DNA of 64,000 nt from JADGGM01 sp035277485 (GCA_035277485.1 DATEKK010000124.1:1-64000); one strand, 5' to 3'. Positions 18,224-27,383 are shown, counted from the stretch's first letter. Program-made: numbers and translations. The notes: generated by a model from the letters alone, not told the origin.

Positions 18224-18310
18224 TCGATCCACTCACGTCGACGGAAAATCGCATCACGTGTGCGCGCAAAATAAGAAACGCGAAATCCTTGCGCAATGCG
18301 TTTCTTTCAT

Positions 18311-18333
18311 CCGCGCGTCATCGTGACGCGCGG
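18311..18333 (-). terminator. hairpin directly after thyX
   Basis: A perfect 10-bp stem (CCGCGCGTCA with its complement) with a 3-base loop begins one base past the thyX stop on the minus strand. There is no U run. It probably marks the 3' end of the thyX transcript or protects it from exonucleases. Confidence 0.5.
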
Positions 18334-18334
18334 T

Positions 18335-19090
18335 TCACACCTTATGGTAGGCGACGCGCGCCGCCTCACGACGATCGGCGGCCTCGTAGATCTCGAAGTC
18401 GGAAAAGAGTGCCGGAGCTTCGGCCGTGAGCACGCGGAGCACGGCGACCGCGGCGCGACGAATTTCTAACTCGGCGCCTTCGCTCGAGCGCAGCTCCAGC
18501 ATCGTGCGCCACGCGCGCGCGTTGGCCGTCACGACGATTTTCGTCTCGGTCGAGTTTGGAAGCACACCGCGTGCGCCCTCGCGCGCCATTTTCCGGCGAT
18601 GGACTTTGTCGGCGACCCATGCGTAACGCTTCATGAGCTCTTCGACCAGCATCACGTAGGTCCGCTGTGCCGACTCGATCTGCTCGCGCCACGTTGTCTC
18701 GAGGCGCTCGTCGCCAATGATCGCCGGCGGCACGACGAAGTTTGCTTCGGACTCGTCAACATAGCGCTGCGAGAGCTGTGAGTACGCGAAACCCGCGCGG
18801 TGGCGCACCAGCTCGTGCGTGAGCGAGCGGCTCACGCCCTCGAGAAGCAGTGAGTACGTCGCGTGCTCGAGAACACTGCCGTGTCCCTGCCGCTTGATGT
18901 TCTCGATGTATTCGCGCGTCGACCGGCTGGCCGGGTTGCGCTGGCTCATGTAGCAGAGGCGTCCGGCGAACTCCGAGAGTCGCTCGCCATCGGTCGACTC
19001 GCCGATCCAATTCACGGGCAAGTGAGACGGCTCCGCGAATGTGGGACGCGCGAGCAGCGTGATGGTCGGCTCGTGGATGTAGACGGGCAT
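18335..19090 (-). CDS. thyX: flavin-dependent thymidylate synthase ThyX
   Basis: A 251-residue FAD enzyme making dTMP from dUMP with methylene-tetrahydrofolate and NADPH. The signature region reads LVRHRAGFAYSQLSQRYVD, one residue longer between RHR and SQRY than the common RHRx7S form. Other family blocks are GHGSVLEHATYSLLLEGVSRSLTHELVRHR, VLPNSTETKIVVTANARAW (substrate-binding), and a C-terminal acidic/alanine helix. The start at MPVYIHEPTITLL keeps the usual length; the frame stays open upstream but without family-like sequence. No thyA is visible in the window, in keeping with the usual exclusivity of the two enzymes. Confidence 0.92.
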   Translation of the reverse strand: MPVYIHEPTITLLARPTFAEPSHLPVNWIGESTDGERLSEFAGRLCYMSQRNPASRSTREYIENIKRQGHGSVLEHATYSLLLEGVSRSLTHELVRHRAGFAYSQLSQRYVDESEANFVVPPAIIGDERLETTWREQIESAQRTYVMLVEELMKRYAWVADKVHRRKMAREGARGVLPNSTETKIVVTANARAWRTMLELRSSEGAELEIRRAAVAVLRVLTAEAPALFSDFEIYEAADRREAARVAYHKV

Positions 19091-19139
19091 CGTGTTGCGA
19101 CTGGAGAGTTGCGGGCGGACCGAGGCGAGCGGAGGAAAC

Positions 19140-20756
19140 TTAGTCAGGCAGGTGGGTCGCCGAAACCATGTCGAGGCGAGACGTCGCGTACGCTCGCTCT
19201 CGCTCGACTGTATCGAGCGCGGCGCGCGCCGGCGCCGGCAGCGGCGTGAGCGACGGATCATACTTGATCTCGCCGAGCGCGCGCTGTCCGGCGACCGGAA
19301 CCTTCACGCCGGGATTCAAGATGCCGTCGGGGTCGAACGCGTTTTTCACTTGGGCGAAGAGATCGAGAACCCAGGCAGGCCACACGCGCGGGAGGAGCGG
19401 CGTACGAAGACGTCCATCGCCGTGCTCGCCGGTCAGCGTGCCGCCGAGCGATGCGGTGAGCGTGACCACGTCGTCGAGGAGACGTTCGACGCGCGCGCGC
19501 CAATCGTCGCGTGTGACGTCGACGAGCGGATTTACGTGCACGTGCGCGTCGCCGGCGTGACCGAAGATGACGCCGCGAATGCCGACGGCATCGAGGGCGC
19601 TGCGGATGCCGCGCACGTATTCGGGCAATCGGTCGGGAGGCACTGCGCCGTCTTCGATGAACTGCATCGACTTGAGCGCGGGGTCGAGTCGATTGAGAAT
19701 CGGACTGGCCACGTGGCGCAGCGACCACAAGTCGCGCTCGGTCTCGACGTCGAGCGCGAGTCGCACCGACGACGCGCCCGATTCGTCGAACGCCTCCTGG
19801 AGCGACCTCGCGCTCGCGTTCGCCGCGGATGCGCGGTCACCTTCGACTTCGGCGAGCAGCACGGCTTCGACATCATCGTCGAAACGAATCGTGCCTCCTT
19901 GGGCGACGACGTCGAGGAATGTTCGATCGAGGAGCTCGCACGCCGACGCGCCGGCGTCTCTCGCGCGCACGGCGGCGCGCACCGCGCTCTCGAGGCTCGT
20001 GAAGGTGGCGAGCAGGCTGGACGTAGCGGCCGGCACCGGGGCCAGCGCCAATTCGATGCCCACGAACATGGCGAGCGTGCCTTCGCTGCCGACGAGCAGG
20101 TCGATGAGCTCACCACTCTGCGCGAAATCATGCAGTGCGTAGCCCGACGAATCCTTGAGCACGCCCGCGTGCGCGGACGCAATCGCGCGCGAATGCGACG
20201 CGATCGACGGCTGGACCTGCTCTAAGAAGCGTTGCACGGCGGCGACGTCTCTGGGCGGCGGCGCGCCGCGCCGGACCACCGCGCGCCGACCGTCGGCGAA
20301 CACGCAATCCAGCGCGCGAACCCAACGCCGCATGGGTCCGTAGCGCAGAGTGTGCGCGCCGGCTGCGTTAGTCGCGACCATCCCGCCAATGGTGCAGAAC
20401 GCGCTGCTCGATGGATCTACCGGAAGACGCAGCGCCTTCCGTTGGGCAGCGGCATCCACGGTATCGCGGATCGCGCCCGGCCCAACGGCAAGCGATCGCG
20501 CTGCCGCGTTCACGGCGTGGATGTCGCGCTGCCGGCTGAGGTCGACGATGATCTCGTCGCCGACTGCGCCACCAGCCATGCCGCTGCCGGAGCCGCGCGG
20601 AATCAGCGCGGCGCGCGTTCTGCCTGCCCAACGGACGAGCGCCGCGACCTCGTCCGGCGTGCGCGGCACGGCGACTGCCTCCGGAACCGCGCGTGCGATG
20701 CCCGCGCCCTCGCTGTAGGCGGCGCGGGATATCAAATCCTTTATGAGCTGCGGCAT
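19140..20756 (-). CDS. FAD-linked oxidase, glycolate/D-lactate dehydrogenase (GlcD) type
   Basis: A 538-residue flavoprotein of the PCMH/VAO family. The N-terminal FAD-binding domain shows VPRTPDEVAALVRWA, LIPRGSGSGMAGGAV, LAVGPGAIRDTVD and CTIGGMVATNAAGAHTLRYG. The C-terminal cap has GHAGDAHVHVNPLVD and GGTLTGEHGDGRLRTPLLPRVW, which are hallmark GlcD/DLD motifs. It likely oxidises D-lactate, glycolate or a related 2-hydroxy acid and passes electrons to a quinone or cytochrome. No iron-sulfur GlcF subunit lies next to it, and no fused Fe-S domain is present. The gene is 49 bases upstream of thyX on the same strand. Confidence 0.85.
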   Translation of the reverse strand: MPQLIKDLISRAAYSEGAGIARAVPEAVAVPRTPDEVAALVRWAGRTRAALIPRGSGSGMAGGAVGDEIIVDLSRQRDIHAVNAAARSLAVGPGAIRDTVDAAAQRKALRLPVDPSSSAFCTIGGMVATNAAGAHTLRYGPMRRWVRALDCVFADGRRAVVRRGAPPPRDVAAVQRFLEQVQPSIASHSRAIASAHAGVLKDSSGYALHDFAQSGELIDLLVGSEGTLAMFVGIELALAPVPAATSSLLATFTSLESAVRAAVRARDAGASACELLDRTFLDVVAQGGTIRFDDDVEAVLLAEVEGDRASAANASARSLQEAFDESGASSVRLALDVETERDLWSLRHVASPILNRLDPALKSMQFIEDGAVPPDRLPEYVRGIRSALDAVGIRGVIFGHAGDAHVHVNPLVDVTRDDWRARVERLLDDVVTLTASLGGTLTGEHGDGRLRTPLLPRVWPAWVLDLFAQVKNAFDPDGILNPGVKVPVAGQRALGEIKYDPSLTPLPAPARAALDTVERERAYATSRLDMVSATHLPD

Positions 20757-20782
20757 CGCTTGTCTCGATGCGATCGGCCCGC

Positions 20783-21676
20783 CTAGAGGCCGAGCTCGTT
20801 CACGCGCGGCGGATCGACGGTGTAGTCGTAGAAGCCCTTGCCGGACTTTCGACCATACATGCCGGCGAGCACCATGCGCTTGAGCAACGGCGGCGGCGCG
20901 TACCGCTTCTCTCGGTACTCGTCGAACATGATCTCCGCGATCTTGTACGTGGTGTCGAGTCCAACGAAGTCGAGCAGCGTGAACGGGCCCATCGGATAGC
21001 CCGTGCCGAGCATCATGCCCTTGTCGATGTCCTCGACCGATGCCACGCCGTGCTCGAGCTGGTTGATCGCGTCCACGAGATACGGCACCAGCAGCAGATT
21101 GACGACGAAACCGGAATTGTCCTTGGCGGCAATGGGCTCTTTGCCTAACTGACGGGCGAACGCGTACGCGGTGTCGAACGTCGCATCACTCGTCGTGACC
21201 GTGCGCACCACCTCGACGAGCTTCATCACGGGCACCGGATTGAAGAAGTGCAGTCCCACCATCTGACCCGGGCGCGTGGTGGCGGCGGCCATGGCCGCGA
21301 TCGTGAGGCTCGAGGTATTCGAGGCGAAGATCGTGTGCGCCGGGCAGAGGCCGTCCAGCTCCTTCCACATCGCGTTCTTCACCTCGATGTCTTCGACCAC
21401 CGCTTCGATCACGATGTCGCAGTCGGCGAGGTCGCGCAGGTTTGTCGTGAACGACAGCCGCGACAAAGCGGCGTCGCGATCGGACTCGGTCACCTTCCCT
21501 TTACTCTTTTCGATGGCGCGAGCAAAGCTCTTTTCGATGCTTGCCTTACCGCGCTGGCAGAGCGCGTCCGACACCTCGCGCACTTTGGTGGTGAATCCGC
21601 TCTGTGCGCACACCTGCGCAATGCCGGAGCCCATGAGTCCGGCGCCGAGCACGCCGACGGTCTTGATGTTGGTCAT
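20783..21676 (-). CDS. hbd: 3-hydroxybutyryl-CoA dehydrogenase
   Basis: A 297-residue NAD(P)-dependent dehydrogenase. The Rossmann motif is GVLGAGLMGSGIAQVCAQSG. The catalytic His region reads GLHFFNPVPVMKLVEVV and the C-terminal domain has NSGFVVNLLLVPYLVDAINQLEHG, GMMLGTGYPMGPFTLLDFVGLD. It interconverts acetoacetyl-CoA and 3-hydroxybutyryl-CoA in butyrate-type or fatty-acid metabolism. The single-domain length matches Hbd/PaaH, not the multifunctional FadB. A thiolase gene 2 kb upstream on the same strand supplies acetoacetyl-CoA, so the two probably act in one pathway, although two unrelated genes sit between. Confidence 0.92.
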   Translation of the reverse strand: MTNIKTVGVLGAGLMGSGIAQVCAQSGFTTKVREVSDALCQRGKASIEKSFARAIEKSKGKVTESDRDAALSRLSFTTNLRDLADCDIVIEAVVEDIEVKNAMWKELDGLCPAHTIFASNTSSLTIAAMAAATTRPGQMVGLHFFNPVPVMKLVEVVRTVTTSDATFDTAYAFARQLGKEPIAAKDNSGFVVNLLLVPYLVDAINQLEHGVASVEDIDKGMMLGTGYPMGPFTLLDFVGLDTTYKIAEIMFDEYREKRYAPPPLLKRMVLAGMYGRKSGKGFYDYTVDPPRVNELGL

Positions 21677-21741
21677 GAGGACGATCGATTGAGGTGAAGA
21701 TCGGGCCCGTTAGTCCGGGCTAAGTGCGCGCGTGCGCAAGG

Positions 21742-22548
21742 TCAGCGCCATACGTCGAGCGCCGAGAGAACGCTCGGACGCGGCGGCGGGCTGTCGCCGC
21801 GCTCCAGGCGATCGAGCAGCTGCTCCAACGCCAACTGCGCGCGGTTGACGATGGGCGCGTGGCTCCGTGCAACGAAGTAACCGCCGACGAGCGCCGCCGC
21901 AGCGGGGATGATGGCGACGGGGACGAAAAATCCAAGAACAACGAGTGCCCCGGTGCCGAGTGCTCCGAAGCCGGCAGCGGCCGCGCCGGACGCCGCGCGC
22001 TCCAATCGAACATTCGAGAGATCCGCCTCGAGGCGAACCAAGACTCGCTCATTGTCCACTGGTACCACGGTCGCGCCCACCTCACGCGTGGGTCGCAGGT
22101 AATACCCGCGACCACTCACGTTGAGCAACCGTCGCATCTCGCTGAACAAACCGGGACGCGGCTCCCACAGCATGCGGTCCGGCAGACGGCGCTTCACCTG
22201 CAACGACTCTTCGCGCTGCAGCCAGATGTCCAGCCGCTCGAGCGTCTGCGCGGCGGTTCCTTTGATCGTGCGTGATGCGTGGACGTGGGCGGGACCGAAT
22301 AATCGCGCGGCCAATCCGCTTTCTTCCGGCACCTGCGCGCGACTCCGCTCTTCGGCCAGCGCCTGCTTGAGATGCTCGGGCGATAGACCGACTTCGCGCG
22401 CGACCTCGATCAGTTGGTCTTCGTTGAGCGCGGCATCGGCGGGGTCGGCGTCCGCCGCCTGCAACTCGGCTGCGCGCGCCAACACCCGCTCCATCGCCGC
22501 GCGATCGAGCGGCTGTCGTCGTGCGGGCAGCCCGCTCTCATCCGCCAT
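21742..22548 (-). CDS. predicted membrane protein of unknown function
   Basis: 268 residues. The N-terminal third is charged and helical (about residues 15-70). The middle holds a beta-rich stretch (RTIKGTAAQTLERLDIWL to VPVDNERVLVRLEADLS). Residues about 190-235 form one or two hydrophobic, glycine/alanine-rich membrane helices, followed by a short cytoplasmic or periplasmic tail. No enzymatic motif is visible. It directly follows the lipoprotein gene on the same strand with a 7-base gap, so the two are probably co-transcribed. I do not recognise the family. Confidence 0.65.
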   Translation of the reverse strand: MADESGLPARRQPLDRAAMERVLARAAELQAADADPADAALNEDQLIEVAREVGLSPEHLKQALAEERSRAQVPEESGLAARLFGPAHVHASRTIKGTAAQTLERLDIWLQREESLQVKRRLPDRMLWEPRPGLFSEMRRLLNVSGRGYYLRPTREVGATVVPVDNERVLVRLEADLSNVRLERAASGAAAAGFGALGTGALVVLGFFVPVAIIPAAAALVGGYFVARSHAPIVNRAQLALEQLLDRLERGDSPPPRPSVLSALDVWR

Positions 22549-22555
22549 GCATCAC

Positions 22556-23695
22556 TCAGGTGCCGCTCAGATCCGAGTTGAGCTGAGTCGTGAGCTCTTC
22601 GGCAATCGTCGGCCGAAGCGGAAACGCCTTTTCGATTGCCGCCACCTCGGCGCCCGGCGTGTACGAAATGTGCGCCAGGTCGAGGTAATACCGCGCGTAT
22701 CCGATCGCGAGCTCGGGCGCGATCTTCTGCAGAAGCTGCAAGCCGCCTCTGACCGCCGCCGGGCTGGTGTACCGGTCCGCGACGCCTTCCTTCTTTTCAG
22801 CCGGCGTCGTGTTGTCGTTCACGGCTGCGTTCGACACCGGCGACACGGCCTCGTGCGCGAGCACGTACATCGCCTCGACGGCGCGGCTCACGCTGTCCGG
22901 GAACGTGACCGCGATCGTCGGGCCTCGTCCCGGCTCGCCTAACGTACGACCCTCGCCGCCGAGCGGCAGCGACAGCAGAATCTCGCCGCGCGACTGTCCC
23001 GACTTGGTGAGGAACTGCCGGAATTTCGCGAAATACGTTTGCGTCCACAGCGAATCGACCGCGGCGAACACCGCGGCGCGCTGCGACTGCTGCGCCTTCC
23101 ACCAGTTCGCATAATACTTCGCGTTCTCGTCCTGCATGGCTGCCGTGAATTTGCGCAGCCACTGACGCTCGGCCGGCGTCGAGTACGAGGCCTGAATGAT
23201 ACCGAACACAGCTCGCGAATCGGGGTCCATCATCTGCCGTGGCGAATTGACGCGGCGCGCCGATTCCTCAGGGCCCGCTGTGGTTTTCAAGTACTGGTCG
23301 ATCGCCTTCTGTGTGGTTTCCCACGAGCGGAAGTAGAGTCCGAGAAATTGTCCGCCCACCAAGCGCGAATCGGAGTTGAGCTGGGTGCGGAGCGAATCCT
23401 TATCGGTATCGAGCAGCGTCGTAATGTTCCCGCGCTTCTTGAAGGCTACCAGCGAATCGGTGTAGCCCGGCTTGAAGTAGGGAATGAGCGTGGTGTCCTT
23501 CTGCAGCAGCGCGTAACCGTGCAACCAGAGATCGACTTGGTACCGCGTACTCATGCGCCACGTCAGATCGGGGCGCACCGCGAGTGGCTCGGCTGTCGCC
23601 TCGGGATTGTTCTGCGATGACGCACACGCGACGGCGACGGACGTCAACAACCACAGTGCAACGACACGAGCGGAAGACGCTGAAATTCGGCTCAC
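22556..23695 (-). CDS. lipoprotein of unknown function
   Basis: 379 residues starting at a GTG (23693-23695) that gives a good lipoprotein signal: SRISASSARVVALWLLTSVAVAC with the lipidated Cys near residue 24. The frame is open for 22 more codons upstream but that part would bury the signal peptide. The mature protein is largely helical, with many Thr/Asp/Gln, no cysteines, and a central HEA motif (YVLAHEAVSPVSN). No enzyme signature is evident. It lies between the thiolase and a membrane protein gene on the same strand and may form an envelope pair with the latter. Confidence 0.65.
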   Translation of the reverse strand: MSRISASSARVVALWLLTSVAVACASSQNNPEATAEPLAVRPDLTWRMSTRYQVDLWLHGYALLQKDTTLIPYFKPGYTDSLVAFKKRGNITTLLDTDKDSLRTQLNSDSRLVGGQFLGLYFRSWETTQKAIDQYLKTTAGPEESARRVNSPRQMMDPDSRAVFGIIQASYSTPAERQWLRKFTAAMQDENAKYYANWWKAQQSQRAAVFAAVDSLWTQTYFAKFRQFLTKSGQSRGEILLSLPLGGEGRTLGEPGRGPTIAVTFPDSVSRAVEAMYVLAHEAVSPVSNAAVNDNTTPAEKKEGVADRYTSPAAVRGGLQLLQKIAPELAIGYARYYLDLAHISYTPGAEVAAIEKAFPLRPTIAEELTTQLNSDLSGT

Positions 23696-23744
23696 GGGAA
23701 TGGATCCGGTGCTAGAGTGGCATGACGCGCCGTTGGAGCGCGCA

Positions 23745-24953
23745 TCATACAAAGGCCTCAATGATCACAGCGATTCCCTGTCCGCCGCCGATGCATGCGG
23801 ACCCAAGGCCGTAGCGCTTTCCGACAGCTCGCAGAGCGTGGATCAAGTGCGCCGTGATCCGCGCGCCCGACGCGGCGAGCGGATGGCTCATCGCGATCGC
23901 GCCGCCGTGCACGTTGAACTTCTCGCGCGGAATCTCGAGCTCGCGCTCGACGGCGCACACCTGTGGCGCGAACGCTTCGTTCACCTCGATCAAATCCATG
24001 TCGTCGAGCGACATGCCCGCCTTACGGAGCGCGATGCGCGAGGCGGGTACGGGTCCGATGCCCATGATGGTCGGATCGACACCGGCCACTCCCCACGACA
24101 CGAGGCGGGCGAGCGGCTTCTTGCCGTTTTTCGCCGCCCAATCCGCGCTGCTCACCACGAGCGCGCCCGCACCGTCGCCGATGCCCGACGCGTTGCCGGC
24201 CGTCACGACGCCATCCGCTTTGAACACCGGCTTGAGCTTCGCGAGCCCCTCGAGTGTCGTGTCCGGCCGCATGTGCTCGTCGCGGCGGAACTGCTCGACC
24301 TGACGCGTCTTCGGATTCTTTACCGGAATCGCAATCACTTCTTCGTCGAACACGCCGGACTCCCATGCCGCCCGCGCGGTTTGCTGCGAGCGCAGCGCGT
24401 ATTCGTCCACGCAGCCGCGATCGAGCTTGTATTGTACCGCCAGCTTCTCCGCCGTTTCGGCCATGGCCAATCCGGCGACTGGATCCTTGAGGCCTTCCCA
24501 CAGCGAGTCTTCGAGCGGCGGCATTTTGCCGAGCGGGAGTCCCCAGCGCAGGCCGCGCGCGATGTGCGGCGCTTGCGACATCGACTCGCCGCCTCCCACC
24601 AGGCACAATTCGGCCTCGCCTAACAGAATCTCTTCGGCGCCGTTGACGATCGCCTGGAATCCCGATCCGCACAGGCGGTTTACCGTGAGACCCGGCGTCT
24701 CGTTGGGGCAGCCGGATCGTAACGCGACGTGACGGGCGAAGTAGATCGTGTCCGACGTCGTCTGCATCACGTTGCCGAAGATCGAATGCTGAATCGCGCC
24801 AGGCTCGACGCCGGCCCGTTGCATGGCCGATGTCGCGGCATGAACGGTGAGGTCGATCGCGCTGAAATCTTTGAGGGTACCGCCGAAGGTGCCGAACGGC
24901 GTCCGGACCGCGGACAGGAATACCACATCACGGGCTTGGCCCTGGGTTTTCAC
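23745..24953 (-). CDS. acetyl-CoA C-acetyltransferase (thiolase)
   Basis: A 402-residue degradative/biosynthetic thiolase. The nucleophilic cysteine is Cys95 in NRLCGSGFQA. The other catalytic residues lie in HGGAIAMSHPLAASGARI (His) and GSACIGGGQGIAVII (second Cys). It condenses two acetyl-CoA to acetoacetyl-CoA or cleaves 3-ketoacyl-CoA. With the nearby 3-hydroxybutyryl-CoA dehydrogenase it could feed butyrate, polyhydroxybutyrate or fatty-acid oxidation. The length and motifs are complete. Confidence 0.93.
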   Translation of the reverse strand: MKTQGQARDVVFLSAVRTPFGTFGGTLKDFSAIDLTVHAATSAMQRAGVEPGAIQHSIFGNVMQTTSDTIYFARHVALRSGCPNETPGLTVNRLCGSGFQAIVNGAEEILLGEAELCLVGGGESMSQAPHIARGLRWGLPLGKMPPLEDSLWEGLKDPVAGLAMAETAEKLAVQYKLDRGCVDEYALRSQQTARAAWESGVFDEEVIAIPVKNPKTRQVEQFRRDEHMRPDTTLEGLAKLKPVFKADGVVTAGNASGIGDGAGALVVSSADWAAKNGKKPLARLVSWGVAGVDPTIMGIGPVPASRIALRKAGMSLDDMDLIEVNEAFAPQVCAVERELEIPREKFNVHGGAIAMSHPLAASGARITAHLIHALRAVGKRYGLGSACIGGGQGIAVIIEAFV

Positions 24954-25042
24954 GGGGTCTCCGATGGCGAATATCTGTGGCTGAAAGATGGCCCGTCACC
25001 GAGACGGTGGGAACTGCCGTGGCAAGCGTCCGGACCGTGCCG

Positions 25043-26107
25043 CTATTTGGCTCCCGCCTCGCGCACGTGACGAGCAATCCACTCGCCAACCTCGCGCGTT
25101 CCCATGTTCCCGCCGACGTCAGCCGTACCGACCCCCTGGCCTAAGGCCGCGAACACGGCCTGCTCGACCGCTCGCGATGCGTCGTTCGCGCCGAAGTCGG
25201 CGAGCATCATAGCCAGCGTGAGAATCGCGGCCATCGGGTTTGCTACGTTCTTGCCCGCGAGCGGCGGCGCGCTCCCGTGCACCGGCTCGTACATGGTTAC
25301 GCCACCGGGGTGGCGATTGGCGCTCGGCGCCAGCCCTAAGCCGCCCACCAGCATCGACGCGAGATCGGAGAGAATGTCGCCGAACAAATTGCCGGTGACG
25401 ATCACCTGAAACGACTCCGGCGTGCGCACGAGGTCCATGGCCATCGCATCGATGTAGCGCGTGTCGCGTTGGATGGCCGGATACTCGCGGCCGACTTCCT
25501 CGAAGACGCGACGCCACAGGTGATGTGCCTGGATCGCGTTCGCCTTGTCGGCCATCGTGACGCGCGTCTTGCCGTGGTCCGCTGCCCACTTGAAGGCGTA
25601 GCGCACGATGCGCTCGACGCCTTTGCGCGTGTTCAACTCTTCGGCGATCGCGATCTCGTCGGGCGTTCCCTGCTTGAACGTGCCACCGACGGACACATAG
25701 AGGCCCTCGGTATTCTCGCGGAACACGACGAGATCGAGATCGCGCGGGGTCTTCCCCTTGAGCGGCGTTAGGCGTTCGTCGATCAAGCGCGCCGGGCGTT
25801 CGTTCACGTACAGGTCGAGCTGGAACCGCATACCGAGCAGGATATCGCGCGCGTGCTCGTTGCCGGGGACCCGCGGATCGCCCAGCGCGCCTAACAGAAT
25901 GGCGTCGAAGTCGGTGCCGAGGCGCTTCATGTCGGCGGGCGCGATGGTCACGCCGGTCTTGAGATAGTGATCGGCGCCGTGCGGCAGTTGCTCCACCTCG
26001 ATGCCGGGCGCGAACACGGCTTCGACGGCGGCGAGCGTGTTGAGCGCCTCGCCGACGACTTCGGGTCCGATCCCGTCGCCCGCGATGACCGCGAGGCGCC
26101 GCCTCAT
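25043..26107 (-). CDS. leuB: isopropylmalate/isocitrate-type dehydrogenase
   Basis: A 354-residue beta-decarboxylating dehydrogenase. It has IAGDGIGPEVV at the N-terminus, the substrate loop FQLDLYVNERPAR, the acidic block VVFRENTEGLYVSVGG, the catalytic Lys/Asp region (TMADKANAI, DNLFGDILSDLAS-like GNLFGDILSDLAS), and the adenine-binding YEPVHGSAPPLAGKNVANP. The family includes LeuB, tartrate dehydrogenase and homoisocitrate dehydrogenase. FRENTEGLY is closer to the isocitrate/tartrate side than the usual LeuB wording, so the symbol is tentative. It overlaps the cytochrome gene upstream by 4 bases (ATGA), so translation is coupled. There are no leuCD genes nearby. Confidence 0.8.
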   Translation of the reverse strand: MRRRLAVIAGDGIGPEVVGEALNTLAAVEAVFAPGIEVEQLPHGADHYLKTGVTIAPADMKRLGTDFDAILLGALGDPRVPGNEHARDILLGMRFQLDLYVNERPARLIDERLTPLKGKTPRDLDLVVFRENTEGLYVSVGGTFKQGTPDEIAIAEELNTRKGVERIVRYAFKWAADHGKTRVTMADKANAIQAHHLWRRVFEEVGREYPAIQRDTRYIDAMAMDLVRTPESFQVIVTGNLFGDILSDLASMLVGGLGLAPSANRHPGGVTMYEPVHGSAPPLAGKNVANPMAAILTLAMMLADFGANDASRAVEQAVFAALGQGVGTADVGGNMGTREVGEWIARHVREAGAK

Positions 26108-26688
26108 GGGACGGCCGGGTGTGTGGTGTCGCCGGACGCCTTGCCTAACCGGCCGGTGTCGGCGCGCGTCGACTCGGGCGGCGTTGGGCTGTGACTCACG
26201 GCGGACGGATGCGACAAGGTGTACACGTACGCGGCGAGCCGCGTGAGCTCGGAGTCGTCGAGCATTCCGGCGTATGCGGGCATGGCGACCGAGAATTGTC
26301 GGGGGGTGGCGACACCGCTCGCGATCACGCCGCGAATGCCCGTGAACGAGCTGTCACCGTTGAGCCAGGTGGTATCGGTGAGATCGGGGCCTAACTTGGC
26401 CGTGCCGCGGCCCAGTCCGCCGTGGCAGGTGAAGCATCGGCCGCGGCCGTGATACAACGCGTAGCCCGCGGCCGAGTCGCCGGGCTGAATTACGACTGGT
26501 GCGGCGGGCGCGACGGCGGCGCTCTCGAGTGGGACCGGCGGTGCGACCGTCGCGGTGCTTTCGGCGTTCGAGGGTCCGGCGAGCGGCAGCGCGGCCGCGG
26601 TGTCGACCGGAACGTTGCTGCCCTTCTTTTCTCCATGACATGCCGCGAGCGCCACGGACAACACCATGCACATCGCGACGTGCCGCAT
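26104..26688 (-). CDS. c-type cytochrome lipoprotein
   Basis: 194 residues. The signal sequence ends in the lipobox LAAC (Cys17), then comes a proline/alanine/threonine-rich linker of about 60 residues and a single haem c domain: CFTCHGG for covalent haem attachment, and a distal axial Met in SVAMPAYAGM. The C-terminus is Pro/Ser/Thr-rich. It should be a membrane-tethered, extracytoplasmic electron carrier. Its start codon shares a base with the stop of the zinc-ribbon gene (TAATG) and its stop overlaps the start of the dehydrogenase gene (ATGA), so three very different genes form one tightly packed operon. Confidence 0.85.
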   Translation of the reverse strand: MRHVAMCMVLSVALAACHGEKKGSNVPVDTAAALPLAGPSNAESTATVAPPVPLESAAVAPAAPVVIQPGDSAAGYALYHGRGRCFTCHGGLGRGTAKLGPDLTDTTWLNGDSSFTGIRGVIASGVATPRQFSVAMPAYAGMLDDSELTRLAAYVYTLSHPSAVSHSPTPPESTRADTGRLGKASGDTTHPAVP

Positions 26689-27383
26689 TACGACGTGGCG
26701 ATGCCGCGACCGCACGTGATGCAGAATTTCCAACTGATCTCGAGCTCCGTTCCACACGCAGGACACCGCTGGATGGTGAGATTCTGTCCGCAGTGTGGAC
26801 AGAAGGCGACGCGACGGCCGTCCGGCAAATTGCCGCCGCAGTACCGGCAACTGCTGTCGCCCCGAGATGACGTGGACGTCGACGCCGTTGCGCTGGCCGT
26901 CGGTTGAATCGTCGTGGCAACGCTCGTGCTCGACCCGCGGGCAGCCCACGAAGGACGAGGCGACGCTGGAGACGGCGATGCTGACTCGCGCGGCGACGGG
27001 CTGCTCGAGACGCCATGCGGCACGGCGCTCGAGTCGACCATCATTTCATCCGCGCGCTGTTGGGCGCCGGCGAGCAGTACAACGCGCGACGCGGCGAATT
27101 CACGGAAGATGGCGGTGTTCGGGTTGGGCGTCGCGAGCTCGGCTCGTATCGCGCCGGCCATCGCGTCGTCAACTGCGAGGAAGCCGCGCTCCCCCGTGAG
27201 CAATCGACAGAGGGCTACCTCGTAGTCCTGGTTGGTCTCGATCCCTGTCTCGCGCCGGTTATGACGGTACGGAATCAGGTTCTGGTAGAGCTCCGATACC
27301 TCGAAATGATGCGACAGGTAGGCCGGATAGCCGTTACGTATGTTCTCCACGAGACGTCGAAAGAGCCGGTCGAGATCATCCAT
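26688..27383 (-). CDS. zinc-ribbon protein with C-terminal double CxxC
   Basis: 231 residues. The N-terminal half is helical and acidic (starts MDDLDRLFRRLVENI), followed by a serine/proline-rich low-complexity linker (about residues 125-175). The C-terminus has a double zinc ribbon: CRYCGG, CPHCGQ, CPACGT and CITCGRG. This four-CxxC tail resembles the zinc-ribbon domains found at the ends of regulatory or membrane-associated proteins. It is the first gene of the operon with the cytochrome and the dehydrogenase. The partner and function are unknown. A longer open frame upstream lacks protein-like sequence, and MDDLD is the first plausible start. Confidence 0.7.
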   Translation of the reverse strand: MDDLDRLFRRLVENIRNGYPAYLSHHFEVSELYQNLIPYRHNRRETGIETNQDYEVALCRLLTGERGFLAVDDAMAGAIRAELATPNPNTAIFREFAASRVVLLAGAQQRADEMMVDSSAVPHGVSSSPSPRESASPSPASPRPSWAARGSSTSVATTIQPTASATASTSTSSRGDSSCRYCGGNLPDGRRVAFCPHCGQNLTIQRCPACGTELEISWKFCITCGRGIATS

